Shown here piece after piece: positions 1 through 8,547 of a DNA stretch of 64,000 nucleotides. The stretch comes from Streptomyces musisoli (lineage in GTDB: Bacteria > Actinomycetota > Actinomycetes > Streptomycetales > Streptomycetaceae): contig NZ_JAERRH010000003.1 in the NCBI RefSeq assembly GCF_016741855.1, positions 558,001 through 622,000 on the forward strand, given 5' to 3'. The position numbers were made by a program, and so were the translations under genes. How positions within the stretch are numbered: position 1 is the first letter of the stretch; each line of letters starts with the position of its first letter. The notes below the pieces were generated by a model. It worked only from the letters and a program-made list of their open reading frames with translations. It did no database searches and was not told where the DNA came from.

Positions 1-1
1 C

Positions 2-604
<603 letters not shown>

Positions 605-621
605 GTCACCCGAACGGCGCA

Positions 622-650
622 GGGGCGGTCACGGTCAACGTGGCCGCCCC
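622..650 (+). terminator. Stem-loop terminator after asd
   Basis: An 11-bp stem with one mismatch (ggggcggtcac / gtggccgcccc) around a 7-base loop starts 18 bases after the asd stop. It has no long T-tract, as is usual for Streptomyces terminators. Confidence 0.65.
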
Positions 651-769
651 TTCCGCGTGACGGCGCAGGCCGAGGGCCGCCCACCACCGGCGTGCCGACG
701 TCACCTACGTCCCCGTGGACCGGGGGTGCGCGGACCCGTACGGCCGGTCGCAGGGGCGGGAAAGCGGGA

Positions 770-798
770 GGGGCGCCCGGTGTCGCACCGGACGCCCC
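770..798 (-). terminator. Stem-loop terminator after pepN
   Basis: A 13-bp stem with one mismatch (ggggcgcccggtg / caccggacgcccc) and a 3-base loop lies 17 bases past the pepN stop, in the convergent gap with asd. Confidence 0.65.
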
Positions 799-814
799 CC
801 CCGCAGGCGTTCCG

Positions 815-3388
815 CTAGACGGCCGCGGCGTCCGCCGCCTGGGCCTTCAGGGCGCGCTCGATGCCCGAACGGGACTCCGAGACGAGCCGGCGCAGGGCCG
901 CACCGGGCTCGGCGGCGGCCAGCCAGGTGTCCGTCTTGGCCAGGGTCTCCGCGGAGACCTGGACCGCCGGGTACAGGCCGGTGGCGATCTGCTGGGCCAT
1001 CTCGTGCGAACGGGAGTCCCAGACGCTCTTGAGGACCTCGAAGTACGTGTCCGCGTAGGGCGCGAGCAGCTCCCGCTGGTCGGACTGCACGAAGCCGCCG
1101 ATCACGGCCTCCTGCACGGCGTTGGGCAGCTTGTCGGACTCGATGACCGAGGCCCAGGCCTCCGCCTTCGCCTCCGCCGTCGGACGGGACGCGCGGGCGG
1201 TGGCCGCGTGCCGCTCACCGGCCGCCGTCCTGTCCCGCTCGTACTCGGCCGCGATCTCCGCCTCGTCGTACCGGCCGACGGCCGCGAGCCGCTCCACGAA
1301 CGCCCAGCGCAGCTCGGTGTCGACGGCCAGGCCCTCGACGGTCTGCGTGCCGTCGAGCAGCGCCTCCAGCAGGTCCAGCTGCTCCGGGGTGCGCGCGGTC
1401 GCCGCGAACGCCCGGGCCCAGGCCAGCTGGTGGTCGCCGCCCGCCTCGGCGGCGCGCAGGTGGGCCAGCGTGGCGTCGGTCCAGCGGGTCAGCAGCGACT
1501 CGCGGGTGGCCGGGTCGGCGTACAGGTCGATGGCCAGCTTGACCTGGCGGTGCAGGGACTGCACCACGCCGATGTCGGACTCCTTGCCGATGCCGGACAG
1601 CACCAGCGACAGGTAGTCGCGGGTGGCCAGCTCGGCGTCCCGCGTCATGTCCCAGGCCGACGCCCAGCACAGGGCGCGCGGCAGGGACTCCGCGAAGTCG
1701 CCGAGGTGCTCGGTGACGGTCCGCAGCGACTCCTCGTCGAGACGGACCTTGGCGTAGGACAGGTCGTCGTCGTTGAGCAGCACGACCGCCGGGCGGCGCC
1801 TGCCGCTCAGCTGCGGCACGGCCGTCAGTTCGCCGTCGACGTCCAGTTCGATGCGGTCGGTGCGCACCAGCTTGCCGCTCGCCTCGTCGTGGTCGTACAG
1901 ACCGATCGCGATGCGGTGCGGGCGCAGGGTCGGCTCGCCCTGGGCGCCGGCCGGCAGCGCCGGGGCCTCCTGGCGGACGGCGAAGGAGGTGAAGACCCCG
2001 TCGGCGTCGGTGGTGATCTCGGGGCGCAGGATGTTGATGCCGGCGGTCTCCAGCCACTGCTTCGACCAGGTCTTCAGGTCGCGGCCGGAGGTCTCCTCCA
2101 GGGCGCCCAGCAGGTCGGACAGGCGGGTGTTGCCGTACGCGTGCCGCTTGAAGTAGGCCTGCACGCCCTTGAAGAACGCGTCCTCGCCGACGTACGCCAC
2201 GAGCTGCTTGAGCACGCTGGCGCCCTTGGCGTAGGTGATGCCGTCGAAGTTGACGAGCACGTCGTCCAGGTCGCGGATCTCGGCCATGATCGGGTGCGTG
2301 GACGGCAGCTGGTCCTGCCGGTACGCCCAGGTCTTCATCGAGTTCGCGAACGTGGTCCAGGCGTGCGGCCACTTCGAGCCGGGCGCGGCGGACTGGCAGG
2401 CGACCTCGGCGTAGGTGGCGAACGACTCGTTCAGCCACAGGTCGTTCCACCACTCCATGGTGACCAGGTCGCCGAACCACATGTGGGCCAGCTCGTGCAG
2501 GATCGTGGTGGCCCGCATCTCGTACGCCGCGTCGGTCACCTTGGACCGGAAGACGTACTGGTCGCGGAGGGTGACCGCGCCGGCGTTCTCCATGGCGCCC
2601 GCGTTGAACTCCGGCACGAAGAGCTGGTCGTACTTCGCGAAGGGGTAGTCGTAGTCGAACTTCTCCTGGAACCAGTCGAAGCCCTGGCGGGTCACGTCGA
2701 AGATCGCGTCCGCGTCGAGGAACTCGGCGAGCGAGGGCCGGCAGTAGATGCCGAGCGGGACGGTGCGGCCGTCCTTCTCGTACACGCTGTGCACGGAGTG
2801 GTACGGGCCCACGATCAGCGCCGTGATGTACGTCGAGATGCGCGGGGTCGGCTCGAAGGACCAGACGTTGTCCTTCGGCTCCGGCGTCGGCGAGTTGGAG
2901 ATCACGGTCCAGCCCTCGGGCGCCTTCACGGTGAACTGGAAGGTGGCCTTCAGGTCGGGCTGCTCGAAGGACGCGAAGACGCGGCGGGCGTCCGGGACCT
3001 CGAACTGGGTGTACAGGTACGCCTGCTCGTCGACCGGGTCGACGAAGCGGTGCAGACCCTCCCCGGTGTTCGTGTAGGCGCAGTCCGCGACGACGCGCAG
3101 GACGTTACGGCCCTCCGGCAGTTCCGGAAGGGCGATCCGCGAGTCCTTGAAGACCTCGGCGGGATCCAGCTGGTCGCCGTTGAGGACCACCTCGTGGACG
3201 GTCGGGGCCACCAGGTCGATGAAGGACTCGGCACCGCCGCGGGCCACGTCGAAGCGCACGGTGGTCACGGACCGGTAGGTACCGCCCTCCTGCGCGCCGG
3301 AGAGGTCGAGCTCGATCTCGTACGAGTCAACGGAGAGCAGTTCGGCCCGCTGCCGCGCCTCTTCGCGAGTCAGGTTTGTGCCAGGCAC
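815..3388 (-). CDS. pepN: Aminopeptidase N (M1 family zinc metallopeptidase)
   Basis: This 857-residue protein is a cytoplasmic M1-family aminopeptidase that removes N-terminal residues from peptides. The exopeptidase motif GAMEN is at residues 264-268 and the zinc site HELAH at 298-302, with the third ligand Glu at 321 in the NESFATY segment, so all catalytic elements are intact. The M1 beta-domain (residues about 1-190) and catalytic domain are followed by the helical ERAP1-like C-terminal domain. The length is that expected for the Streptomyces enzyme. The MPGTNLTREEARQRAELL start is preceded on the coding strand by a purine-rich GAGGAGAT stretch, which supports it. The gene is monocistronic: it converges on asd and diverges from the DUF1203 gene. 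Confidence 0.96.
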   Translation of the reverse strand: MPGTNLTREEARQRAELLSVDSYEIELDLSGAQEGGTYRSVTTVRFDVARGGAESFIDLVAPTVHEVVLNGDQLDPAEVFKDSRIALPELPEGRNVLRVVADCAYTNTGEGLHRFVDPVDEQAYLYTQFEVPDARRVFASFEQPDLKATFQFTVKAPEGWTVISNSPTPEPKDNVWSFEPTPRISTYITALIVGPYHSVHSVYEKDGRTVPLGIYCRPSLAEFLDADAIFDVTRQGFDWFQEKFDYDYPFAKYDQLFVPEFNAGAMENAGAVTLRDQYVFRSKVTDAAYEMRATTILHELAHMWFGDLVTMEWWNDLWLNESFATYAEVACQSAAPGSKWPHAWTTFANSMKTWAYRQDQLPSTHPIMAEIRDLDDVLVNFDGITYAKGASVLKQLVAYVGEDAFFKGVQAYFKRHAYGNTRLSDLLGALEETSGRDLKTWSKQWLETAGINILRPEITTDADGVFTSFAVRQEAPALPAGAQGEPTLRPHRIAIGLYDHDEASGKLVRTDRIELDVDGELTAVPQLSGRRRPAVVLLNDDDLSYAKVRLDEESLRTVTEHLGDFAESLPRALCWASAWDMTRDAELATRDYLSLVLSGIGKESDIGVVQSLHRQVKLAIDLYADPATRESLLTRWTDATLAHLRAAEAGGDHQLAWARAFAATARTPEQLDLLEALLDGTQTVEGLAVDTELRWAFVERLAAVGRYDEAEIAAEYERDRTAAGERHAATARASRPTAEAKAEAWASVIESDKLPNAVQEAVIGGFVQSDQRELLAPYADTYFEVLKSVWDSRSHEMAQQIATGLYPAVQVSAETLAKTDTWLAAAEPGAALRRLVSESRSGIERALKAQAADAAAV

Positions 3389-3500
3389 CCGGTCATCTCC
3401 TCGTTATGTGTCGGTTGCGCCATCCTTCCATGGGATCCACACAGAACGCGATGTCCATATCCCGCCGGTGGGCGCGGCGGCCCGGGTGGACGCTGAGGAC

Positions 3501-3977
3501 ATGAAGACACCTCTCGTGCACCCCATCGCCCCGGCGGTCCTGGCGGAGCTGCGCACGGCCGACGACGCCGGCCGTCCCGCGGCCCCGTTCACCGACCCGG
3601 AGGGCGGTGCGCCGCTGCGCTGCTGCCTGCGCCGCAGCGAGTCCGGCGAGCGGATCGCTCTCGTCTCGTACGCGCCGCTGCGCCGCTGGGCGGCGGAGAC
3701 GGGCGCCGACCCGGGCGCCTACGACGAACAGGGCCCGGTCTTCGTCCACGCCGACGCGTGCCCGGGCCCGTCCGGCGACGCCCTGCCCTTCACCGACTCC
3801 CACCGCACACTGCGCCGCTACTCGGCCGACGGCCGGATCCTCGGCGGCCGCCTGGTGACGGACCCGGACGCCTTCCGGCCCGCCCTCGCGGACGCCTTCG
3901 ACGACCCGGAGGTGGCACTGGTGCACGTCCGGGCGGTGGAGTACGGGTGCTTCCTCTACGAGGTGCGCAGGTCCTAG
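3501..3977 (+). CDS. DUF1203 domain protein
   Basis: A 158-residue soluble protein that matches my recollection of the DUF1203 family, a small widespread family of unknown function. Family-like features are the LRCCLRRSESGERIALVSYAPL segment in the first third, the central GPVFVHADACP segment, and the C-terminal DPEVALVHVRAVEYGCFLYEVRRS end. It has no signal peptide or membrane segment. The ATG at 3501 is chosen because it gives the family-like start MKTPLVHPI. The frame is open further upstream but that sequence is the divergent promoter region of pepN. No function can be assigned from context. Confidence 0.85.
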   Translation: MKTPLVHPIAPAVLAELRTADDAGRPAAPFTDPEGGAPLRCCLRRSESGERIALVSYAPLRRWAAETGADPGAYDEQGPVFVHADACPGPSGDALPFTDSHRTLRRYSADGRILGGRLVTDPDAFRPALADAFDDPEVALVHVRAVEYGCFLYEVRRS

Positions 3978-4112
3978 TCAGGCGCGCGGCACCCCGGGCC
4001 GGGGTGCCGGGCCGAGGTGCCGGGCCGTGCGTCCGGGTCCGGACAGGGCGAGGCCGGACGGGCGGGGGCCCGTCCGGCCCGGTGGGGCGGACGCGGTGGT
4101 CCGCGACCGCGA

Positions 4113-4382
4113 TCAGCCCACCACGACCACCACGACACCGGTGCCGAAGCCGTTCCCGAAGCCGTTGCCGAAGCCGAAGCCGTTGCCGAAGCCGCCGAAG
4201 AAGTTGTTGCCGAAGCCGCCGCAGCCGCCCCAGCCGCGGAAGCAGCCGTGGTTGGGGGAGGCGGTGACCTGGGCCGGGGTGGCTGCCGCCGCCGTACCCG
4301 CGGTGCTGATGGCGGCGCCTGATGCCAGAAGTACGCCGGCCGCGGATACCGCGAAGAGACGCCTCACGCGTTGTGCTTTCAT
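4113..4382 (-). CDS. Small secreted Gly/Phe/Asn-rich protein
   Basis: An 89-residue precursor with a clear signal peptide: KAQRVRR basic head, hydrophobic core LFAVSAAGVLLASGAA and AAA-type cleavage near residue 34. The mature part of about 55 residues carries two cysteines (CFRGWGGC) followed by repeats of the type FGNGFG, ending in a run of six valines and a glycine. The ATG start has a good ribosome site (GGAAGG, about 8 bases upstream). I do not recognise a named family. The composition is reminiscent of structural or surface-coating peptides. It is not a chaplin, because the chaplin signature is absent. Confidence 0.75.
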   Translation of the reverse strand: MKAQRVRRLFAVSAAGVLLASGAAISTAGTAAAATPAQVTASPNHGCFRGWGGCGGFGNNFFGGFGNGFGFGNGFGNGFGTGVVVVVVG

Positions 4383-4787
4383 GGGCCTACCTTCCTTCCA
4401 CGCCCTCGCGGGGATTCCGCTACGGGGGGCGATGGCCGCTGCCGCGGTGCGAACGGGCACTGCGCGGTCGTAGGTGTTGCCGCGGGGGACGAGGCACGGC
4501 CTGCGTCACCTGGGCCGCCGGCCCCGTGACCGGGGCACTTGTCGACGGTGGGGCACACTGCCCGATCGCGGCCCTCCTCCAACACGCTAGCCGCCCCCCG
4601 ATCGCTCGGCATCTCGGACGACCACGGGCCCGGGGCCTCGCCGTTCTGGGTACCGCCGGGGTACCGCGACCGGGCTCCGGCGGTACGGGGCCGGGGTGCC
4701 GCGGCCGGCTCCGGCCGCACGGGGCCCGCCCTGCCCACGAGAGCGGCCCGGCCCACGAGAGCGGGGCCCGGTCCCACGGGAGCGGCC
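4383..4787. other. Intergenic region with hairpin and short direct repeats, no gene seen
   Basis: This 405-base stretch is upstream of the small secreted protein and downstream of the LysR gene. It holds a perfect 8-bp hairpin at 4701-4718 (gcggccgg/ccggccgc, 2-base loop), a plausible terminator for the LysR gene. Three copies of cccacgRgagcgg lie at 4734, 4752 and 4773, the last one touching the LysR stop. No coding frame is convincing. Confidence 0.5.
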
Positions 4788-5687
4788 CTACGCCGCCCGG
4801 CCCGCCGTGCGCCGCAGCGCCCGGAGCACCCTGTCGACCGCCGGCGCCTCCCCGGCGCCCTTGCGGATTGCCGCCACCACATGCCGCACCGGCCGGTCCG
4901 CGCCCAGCTCCCGCAGGACCACACCCGCCCGCCGGCCGGCCGCCATCCTCGGCACCAGGGCGACCCCCATCCCCGCCTCCACCATGGCCAGGATCGCGGT
5001 CCAGCCGGAGGCCGAGTGGCCCTGTTCGGGGCTGAAGCCGGCCCTCTCGCAGGCGCGGCGCGTGATGTCCGACCAGGGGCCGCTGCCGCCGAAGATCCAG
5101 GACTCGGCGGCCAGGTCGGTGAGGGTCAGCCCCGCGGCGCGGGCGAGCGGGTGGTCCGGGGGCAGGGCGACGTCCAGCGGGTCGGTGAGCAGCGGGACGT
5201 GCGTGAAGCGCGGGTCGGCCGCGCTCGGGGCCTCGGCCGCGAGGGACAGGGCGAGGTCCACGTCCCCGGCGGCCAGCAGGTCGTACGCCTCGGCGGCCTC
5301 GGCCTCCCGGACCCGGACGGTCACCCCCGGGTGCGTCTCGCGCAGGGCCCGTACGGCCGGTACGACCAGGGCGGGCACGGCGGTCGGGAAGGCGCCGACG
5401 CGGACCTGCCCGGCCTCGCCCCGCGCGTACGCCGCGAGGGCCGCGTCCGCCCGTTCCAGCTGCTCGAACACCGCCTCCGTGTGCGCCAGCACCAGCCGCG
5501 CGTCGGTGAGCCGGACCCGGCGGCCCTGGGCCTCCAGCAGGGGAACGCCGAGCTGTGCGGCGAGGTTGGTGAGCTGCTGGGAGACCGCGGACGGGGTCAT
5601 GTGCAGGGCCTCGGCCGTCGCGGTCACGGTCCCCCGCTCGCGCAGGGTGCGCAGAATCCGCAGCTTCCTCAGCTCCCACTCGGCCAT
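4788..5687 (-). CDS. LysR-family transcriptional regulator
   Basis: A 299-residue LysR-type regulator. The winged helix-turn-helix is at residues 1-60 (ELRKLRILRTLRERGTVTATAEAL, then TPSAVSQQLTNL) and the periplasmic-binding-protein-like effector domain at about 90-290. It starts 9 bases after the stop of the EamA transporter gene, in the same direction. It is therefore probably the third gene of an EamA-EamA-LysR operon rather than divergent from its target, which is the more usual LysR layout. Its effector is unknown. The link to amino-acid or drug efflux is inference from the neighbours. Confidence 0.93.
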   Translation of the reverse strand: MAEWELRKLRILRTLRERGTVTATAEALHMTPSAVSQQLTNLAAQLGVPLLEAQGRRVRLTDARLVLAHTEAVFEQLERADAALAAYARGEAGQVRVGAFPTAVPALVVPAVRALRETHPGVTVRVREAEAAEAYDLLAAGDVDLALSLAAEAPSAADPRFTHVPLLTDPLDVALPPDHPLARAAGLTLTDLAAESWIFGGSGPWSDITRRACERAGFSPEQGHSASGWTAILAMVEAGMGVALVPRMAAGRRAGVVLRELGADRPVRHVVAAIRKGAGEAPAVDRVLRALRRTAGRAA

Positions 5688-5696
5688 GCGCGCACG

Positions 5697-6743
5697 CTAC
5701 ACGCCGTCTCCGCGGCTCCTGGGGCCCACCGGGGCGGCCGGTGTGGGGAGTTCCGGGTACGCGGCGCGGCGGCCACGGCGGTCCGGGGTGTGCCGTCCAC
5801 CGCCGGCGGACGCCCCGTCAGCGGCGGGGCCCGCCCCCAGCACGACCCCGGCCAGGATCAGCGCCAGGCACAGCAGCCGGGACCGGCTGGTGTGCTCGCC
5901 GAGCACGGCCCAGGACAGCAGGGCCACGCAGACCGGCTGGAGGTAGTACACGATGCCGGCGCGGGTCGCGCCGATCAGGGCGACGGCCTTGTTCCAGGCG
6001 AAGAAGGCGAGCGCGGAGGAGGCCACGCCGACGTAGAGCAGCGGCAGGACCGTGCCGGGGGACGGACAGAAACCGCCCTGTACGGCGAGGCTGACGGCCT
6101 GCGCGGGCACCAGCAGCACGGTGCCGGTCAGGAACGTGGTGAACAGGAAGGCGGTACCGCCGAGTTCGGCCGGCCGGCGGCGCAGCAGCGCGCTGTACCC
6201 GGCGAAGCAGCAGGCGGCCGCCGGCATCCACAGGGCCCCGGCGGAGAAGTCCGCGCCGCCGCCGACGAGCAGTGCGACGCCGGCGCAGGCCAGGAGCAGT
6301 CCCGAGGTGCGCCGGGCACCGAGCCGTACGCCGCCCAGCCGCTCGAACACCGCCATGAGCACCGGCGAGGCGGCCATGATCATGCCCATGGTGGCGGCCG
6401 GGGTGGTCAGACCGGCCTGGTTGACGAGGGTGTTGTAGGCGGCGACGCCGAGGAGGGAGGCGAGGAGGACGTACCGGGCGTGGCGCCGGAACAGGTGCCG
6501 TTGCCGCCATGCCTGCCGGGCGCCGAGCGGGGCGACGGCGAGCAGTGCGATCACCCAGCGCCAGAACGCGTGCTGGACGGGTGGGACGCTGTCGTGCAGT
6601 CCCCGTGCGGTGACGAAGCTGCCGGACCAGACGACCGTGGCGAGCGCGGCGCAGGCGACGCCGAGGAGAAGGGCGGCGCCCCGGCGCGGGCGGGTGGTGC
6701 CGGCTGCCGGGGCGGTGCGGGTCTGGTGCGCGACTGCGGTCAC
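5697..6743 (-). CDS. EamA/DMT-family transporter
   Basis: A 348-residue integral membrane protein of the drug/metabolite transporter superfamily. It has about ten hydrophobic segments arranged as two EamA repeats. The first begins near GAALLLGVACAALATVVWSGSF and the second in the C-terminal half, ending AVLGEHTSRSRLLCLALILAGV. The last 35 residues are hydrophilic and proline/arginine rich, presumably a cytoplasmic tail. It lies 36 bases downstream of a second EamA gene and 9 bases upstream of the LysR gene. The two transporters are only distantly alike, so they may act as separate exporters or as a pair. The substrate cannot be read from sequence. Confidence 0.92.
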   Translation of the reverse strand: MTAVAHQTRTAPAAGTTRPRRGAALLLGVACAALATVVWSGSFVTARGLHDSVPPVQHAFWRWVIALLAVAPLGARQAWRQRHLFRRHARYVLLASLLGVAAYNTLVNQAGLTTPAATMGMIMAASPVLMAVFERLGGVRLGARRTSGLLLACAGVALLVGGGADFSAGALWMPAAACCFAGYSALLRRRPAELGGTAFLFTTFLTGTVLLVPAQAVSLAVQGGFCPSPGTVLPLLYVGVASSALAFFAWNKAVALIGATRAGIVYYLQPVCVALLSWAVLGEHTSRSRLLCLALILAGVVLGAGPAADGASAGGGRHTPDRRGRRAAYPELPTPAAPVGPRSRGDGV

Positions 6744-6779
6744 GGAGGGCCTTTCCGTTGGGTGGCGGGTGGGGTTCCT

Positions 6780-7733
6780 CTACCGTCGCAGCGCCGGAAC
6801 TGTCAGGTCCATCGAATCTTTGCGAGCGTTCTTTTCAGCAAACCTGAACGGTCGGGGCTTTCCGGCTCCGAGCTGCCCGGCCACGGTCGCCCCGAACGCC
6901 AGCGCCATGCCCGCCGTCTGGACCGGTGTGAGCGCCTGGCCGAGGGCCGCCCAGCCGACGACCGCCGCGGTCAGCGGGGACAGCGGGCCGAGGAAGCCGG
7001 CCTGGGTGGCGGTGAGCCGGCCGATCCCGCGGAACCAGAGCCAGTAGGCGACGGCCGTGTTGGCCAGGGCGAGGTAGAGGTAGCCGCCGACGGCACGGCC
7101 GTCCAGCGCGGGCGGGGCACCTTCGACCAGCGCGGCGATGGGCGCGATGAACAGTCCGCCCGCGGTGAGCTGCCAGCCGGTGAGCGCCAGCGGGCCGACC
7201 CCTGCCGGGCGGCCCCAGCGCTTGGTCAGCACGGTGCCGGTGGCCATGGAGACGGTGGAGGCGAGGGCCGCGAGGACACCGACGAGGTCGAGCGCACCGG
7301 CCCCCTTCAGCACGACGAGGCTGACGCCGAACGCGGCCACCAGCCCGGTGAGCACGGTGCGCGGGTTCGACCGCTGTCCCAGGAGCAGCGCGGAGAGCCC
7401 GACGACGAACAGCGGGCCGACCGAGCCGACGACCGCGGCCATCCCGCCGGGCAGCCGGTACGCCGCGACGAACAGCAGCGGGAAGAAGGCGCCGATGTTC
7501 AGCGCCCCGAGCGCGGCCGCCTTCGCCCACCAGATGCCGCGCGGCAGCACCTGGGTGACGGCGAGCAGCAGCAGTCCGGCGGGCAGGGCCCGCATCAGGG
7601 CCGTGAACAGGGGGCGGTCCGGCGGCAGGAACTCGGTGGTGACCGCGTAGGTGGTCCCCCAGGACACGGGGGCGAGCGCGGTGACGGCTATGACGGCGGC
7701 GGCGGAGCTTTTGACCGGGCGGCGGATGGCCAT
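6780..7733 (-). CDS. EamA/DMT-family transporter
   Basis: A 317-residue, ten-segment EamA-family exporter, first gene of a minus-strand run of three. The opening VIAVTALAPVSWGTTYAVTT is the usual start of the first EamA repeat, and the second repeat carries PLSPLTAAVVGWAALGQAL. It is divergent from the MarR gene, and palindromes in the 117-base gap make repression of this operon by MarR likely. That is the common arrangement for MarR-controlled efflux pumps. Substrate is unknown; members of this family export amino acids, purines or antibiotics. Confidence 0.93.
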   Translation of the reverse strand: MAIRRPVKSSAAAVIAVTALAPVSWGTTYAVTTEFLPPDRPLFTALMRALPAGLLLLAVTQVLPRGIWWAKAAALGALNIGAFFPLLFVAAYRLPGGMAAVVGSVGPLFVVGLSALLLGQRSNPRTVLTGLVAAFGVSLVVLKGAGALDLVGVLAALASTVSMATGTVLTKRWGRPAGVGPLALTGWQLTAGGLFIAPIAALVEGAPPALDGRAVGGYLYLALANTAVAYWLWFRGIGRLTATQAGFLGPLSPLTAAVVGWAALGQALTPVQTAGMALAFGATVAGQLGAGKPRPFRFAEKNARKDSMDLTVPALRR

Positions 7734-7773
7734 GGGAGGCCCCTTCGAGAGAGGTGACTTGTTTGGTCGCTCG

Positions 7774-7799
7774 TAAGTAGCTTAGCGCTAAGCCACTTA
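7774..7799. promoter_or_regulatory. 26-bp palindrome, MarR operator candidate
   Basis: A near-perfect palindrome with 13-base arms centred between 7786 and 7787 (left arm taagtagcttagc; only one symmetric position is mismatched). A second shorter inverted repeat, cttgc-gg-gcaag, follows at 7815-7826. Both sit between the EamA operon and the MarR gene; the second overlaps the -35 of the MarR promoter. Confidence 0.7.
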
Positions 7800-7815
7800 C
7801 CGTCAAGTGACTATC

Positions 7816-7844
7816 TTGCGGGCAAGTGGAAATCGGCCGATACT
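7816..7844 (+). promoter_or_regulatory. Promoter of the MarR gene, probably giving a leaderless transcript
   Basis: TTGCGG and GATACT are separated by 17 bases. The -10 ends 6 bases before the ATG at 7851, so the predicted transcription start coincides with the start codon. There is no ribosome site in front of the ATG, in line with a leaderless mRNA. Confidence 0.6.
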
Positions 7845-7850
7845 CTCCGC

Positions 7851-8351
7851 ATGCAGCCACAGTCAGCGGACCCCGTCGACGCGATCGTCGAGCAGTGGGC
7901 GCGGGTGCGCCCCGACCTGGACACCCGGGCGATGGAGGTGTTCGGCCGGATCTTCCGGCTCTCGCGCGCCATGGGCGACCGGATGGAGAAGGCGTACAAG
8001 CCCTACGGCATCTCGCGCGGCGAGTTCGACGTCCTGGCCACGCTGCGCCGCTCCGGCGAGCCCTACACCCTCTCGCCGCGCCAGCTCTCGGCCACGCTCA
8101 TGCTCACCACGGGCGGGATGACCGGCCGGCTCGACAAACTGGAGCGCGCCGGACTGCTGCGCCGCTCCCCCGACCCGCACGACCGGCGCGGCCTCCAGGT
8201 GACCCTCACCGAGGAGGGACTGCGCCTGATCGACGAGGCGGTGGGCGCCGGCCTGGCGGAGGAGAGCGCCGCCCTGACCGCCCTGAACCCCGAACAGGCC
8301 GGCCGGCTGGCCGACCTGCTGCGGGAGTTGCTGAGCGCGACGACCGAGTAG
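7851..8351 (+). CDS. MarR-family transcriptional regulator
   Basis: A 166-residue MarR-type dimeric winged-helix repressor. The dimerisation helices flank the DNA-binding part at about residues 55-120. That part holds SRGEFDVLATLRRSG, the recognition helix TTGGMTGRLDKLERAGL and the wing RSPDPHDRRGLQVTLT. It is divergent from the EamA-EamA-LysR run and very likely controls both itself and that operon through the palindromes in the shared gap. The ATG at 7851 lacks a Shine-Dalgarno sequence, but the promoter spacing explains this as a leaderless start. The ligand is unknown. Confidence 0.93.
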   Translation: MQPQSADPVDAIVEQWARVRPDLDTRAMEVFGRIFRLSRAMGDRMEKAYKPYGISRGEFDVLATLRRSGEPYTLSPRQLSATLMLTTGGMTGRLDKLERAGLLRRSPDPHDRRGLQVTLTEEGLRLIDEAVGAGLAEESAALTALNPEQAGRLADLLRELLSATTE

Positions 8352-8382
8352 CCGACGAGCGGCCGACGGCGGCGGGGGCGGC

Positions 8383-8547
8383 CGGGGGTGACCGATGAGG
8401 CGACCGGGGTCGGCCGGCGGGGGCCGCTTCAGCCGGTGGGCCGCCCGGGGTTGACCGGTGGGGCGTCGGGGGCGGTCGGCGGGCCGGTGGGTGGGGCGGC
8501 CGGGGTCGGCCGGTGGGGCGCCGGGGTTGAGCGGTGGGGCGTCGGGG
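8383..8547. repeat. Degenerate GGTGGGGCG-type repeats
   Basis: The gap between the convergent MarR and monooxygenase genes consists largely of degenerate copies of a unit near ccggtggggcgtcgggg, clearest at 8455, 8510 and 8531. It is G-rich on the plus strand and almost free of adenine. No gene is present. The last copy abuts the monooxygenase stop codon. Confidence 0.6.

Noticed and set aside
692..3496. Long open frame on the plus strand opposite pepN (over 900 codons)
   Set aside because: It is antisense to a well-defined M1 aminopeptidase; its Gly/Arg/Val-rich composition is the usual artefact of high third-position GC.
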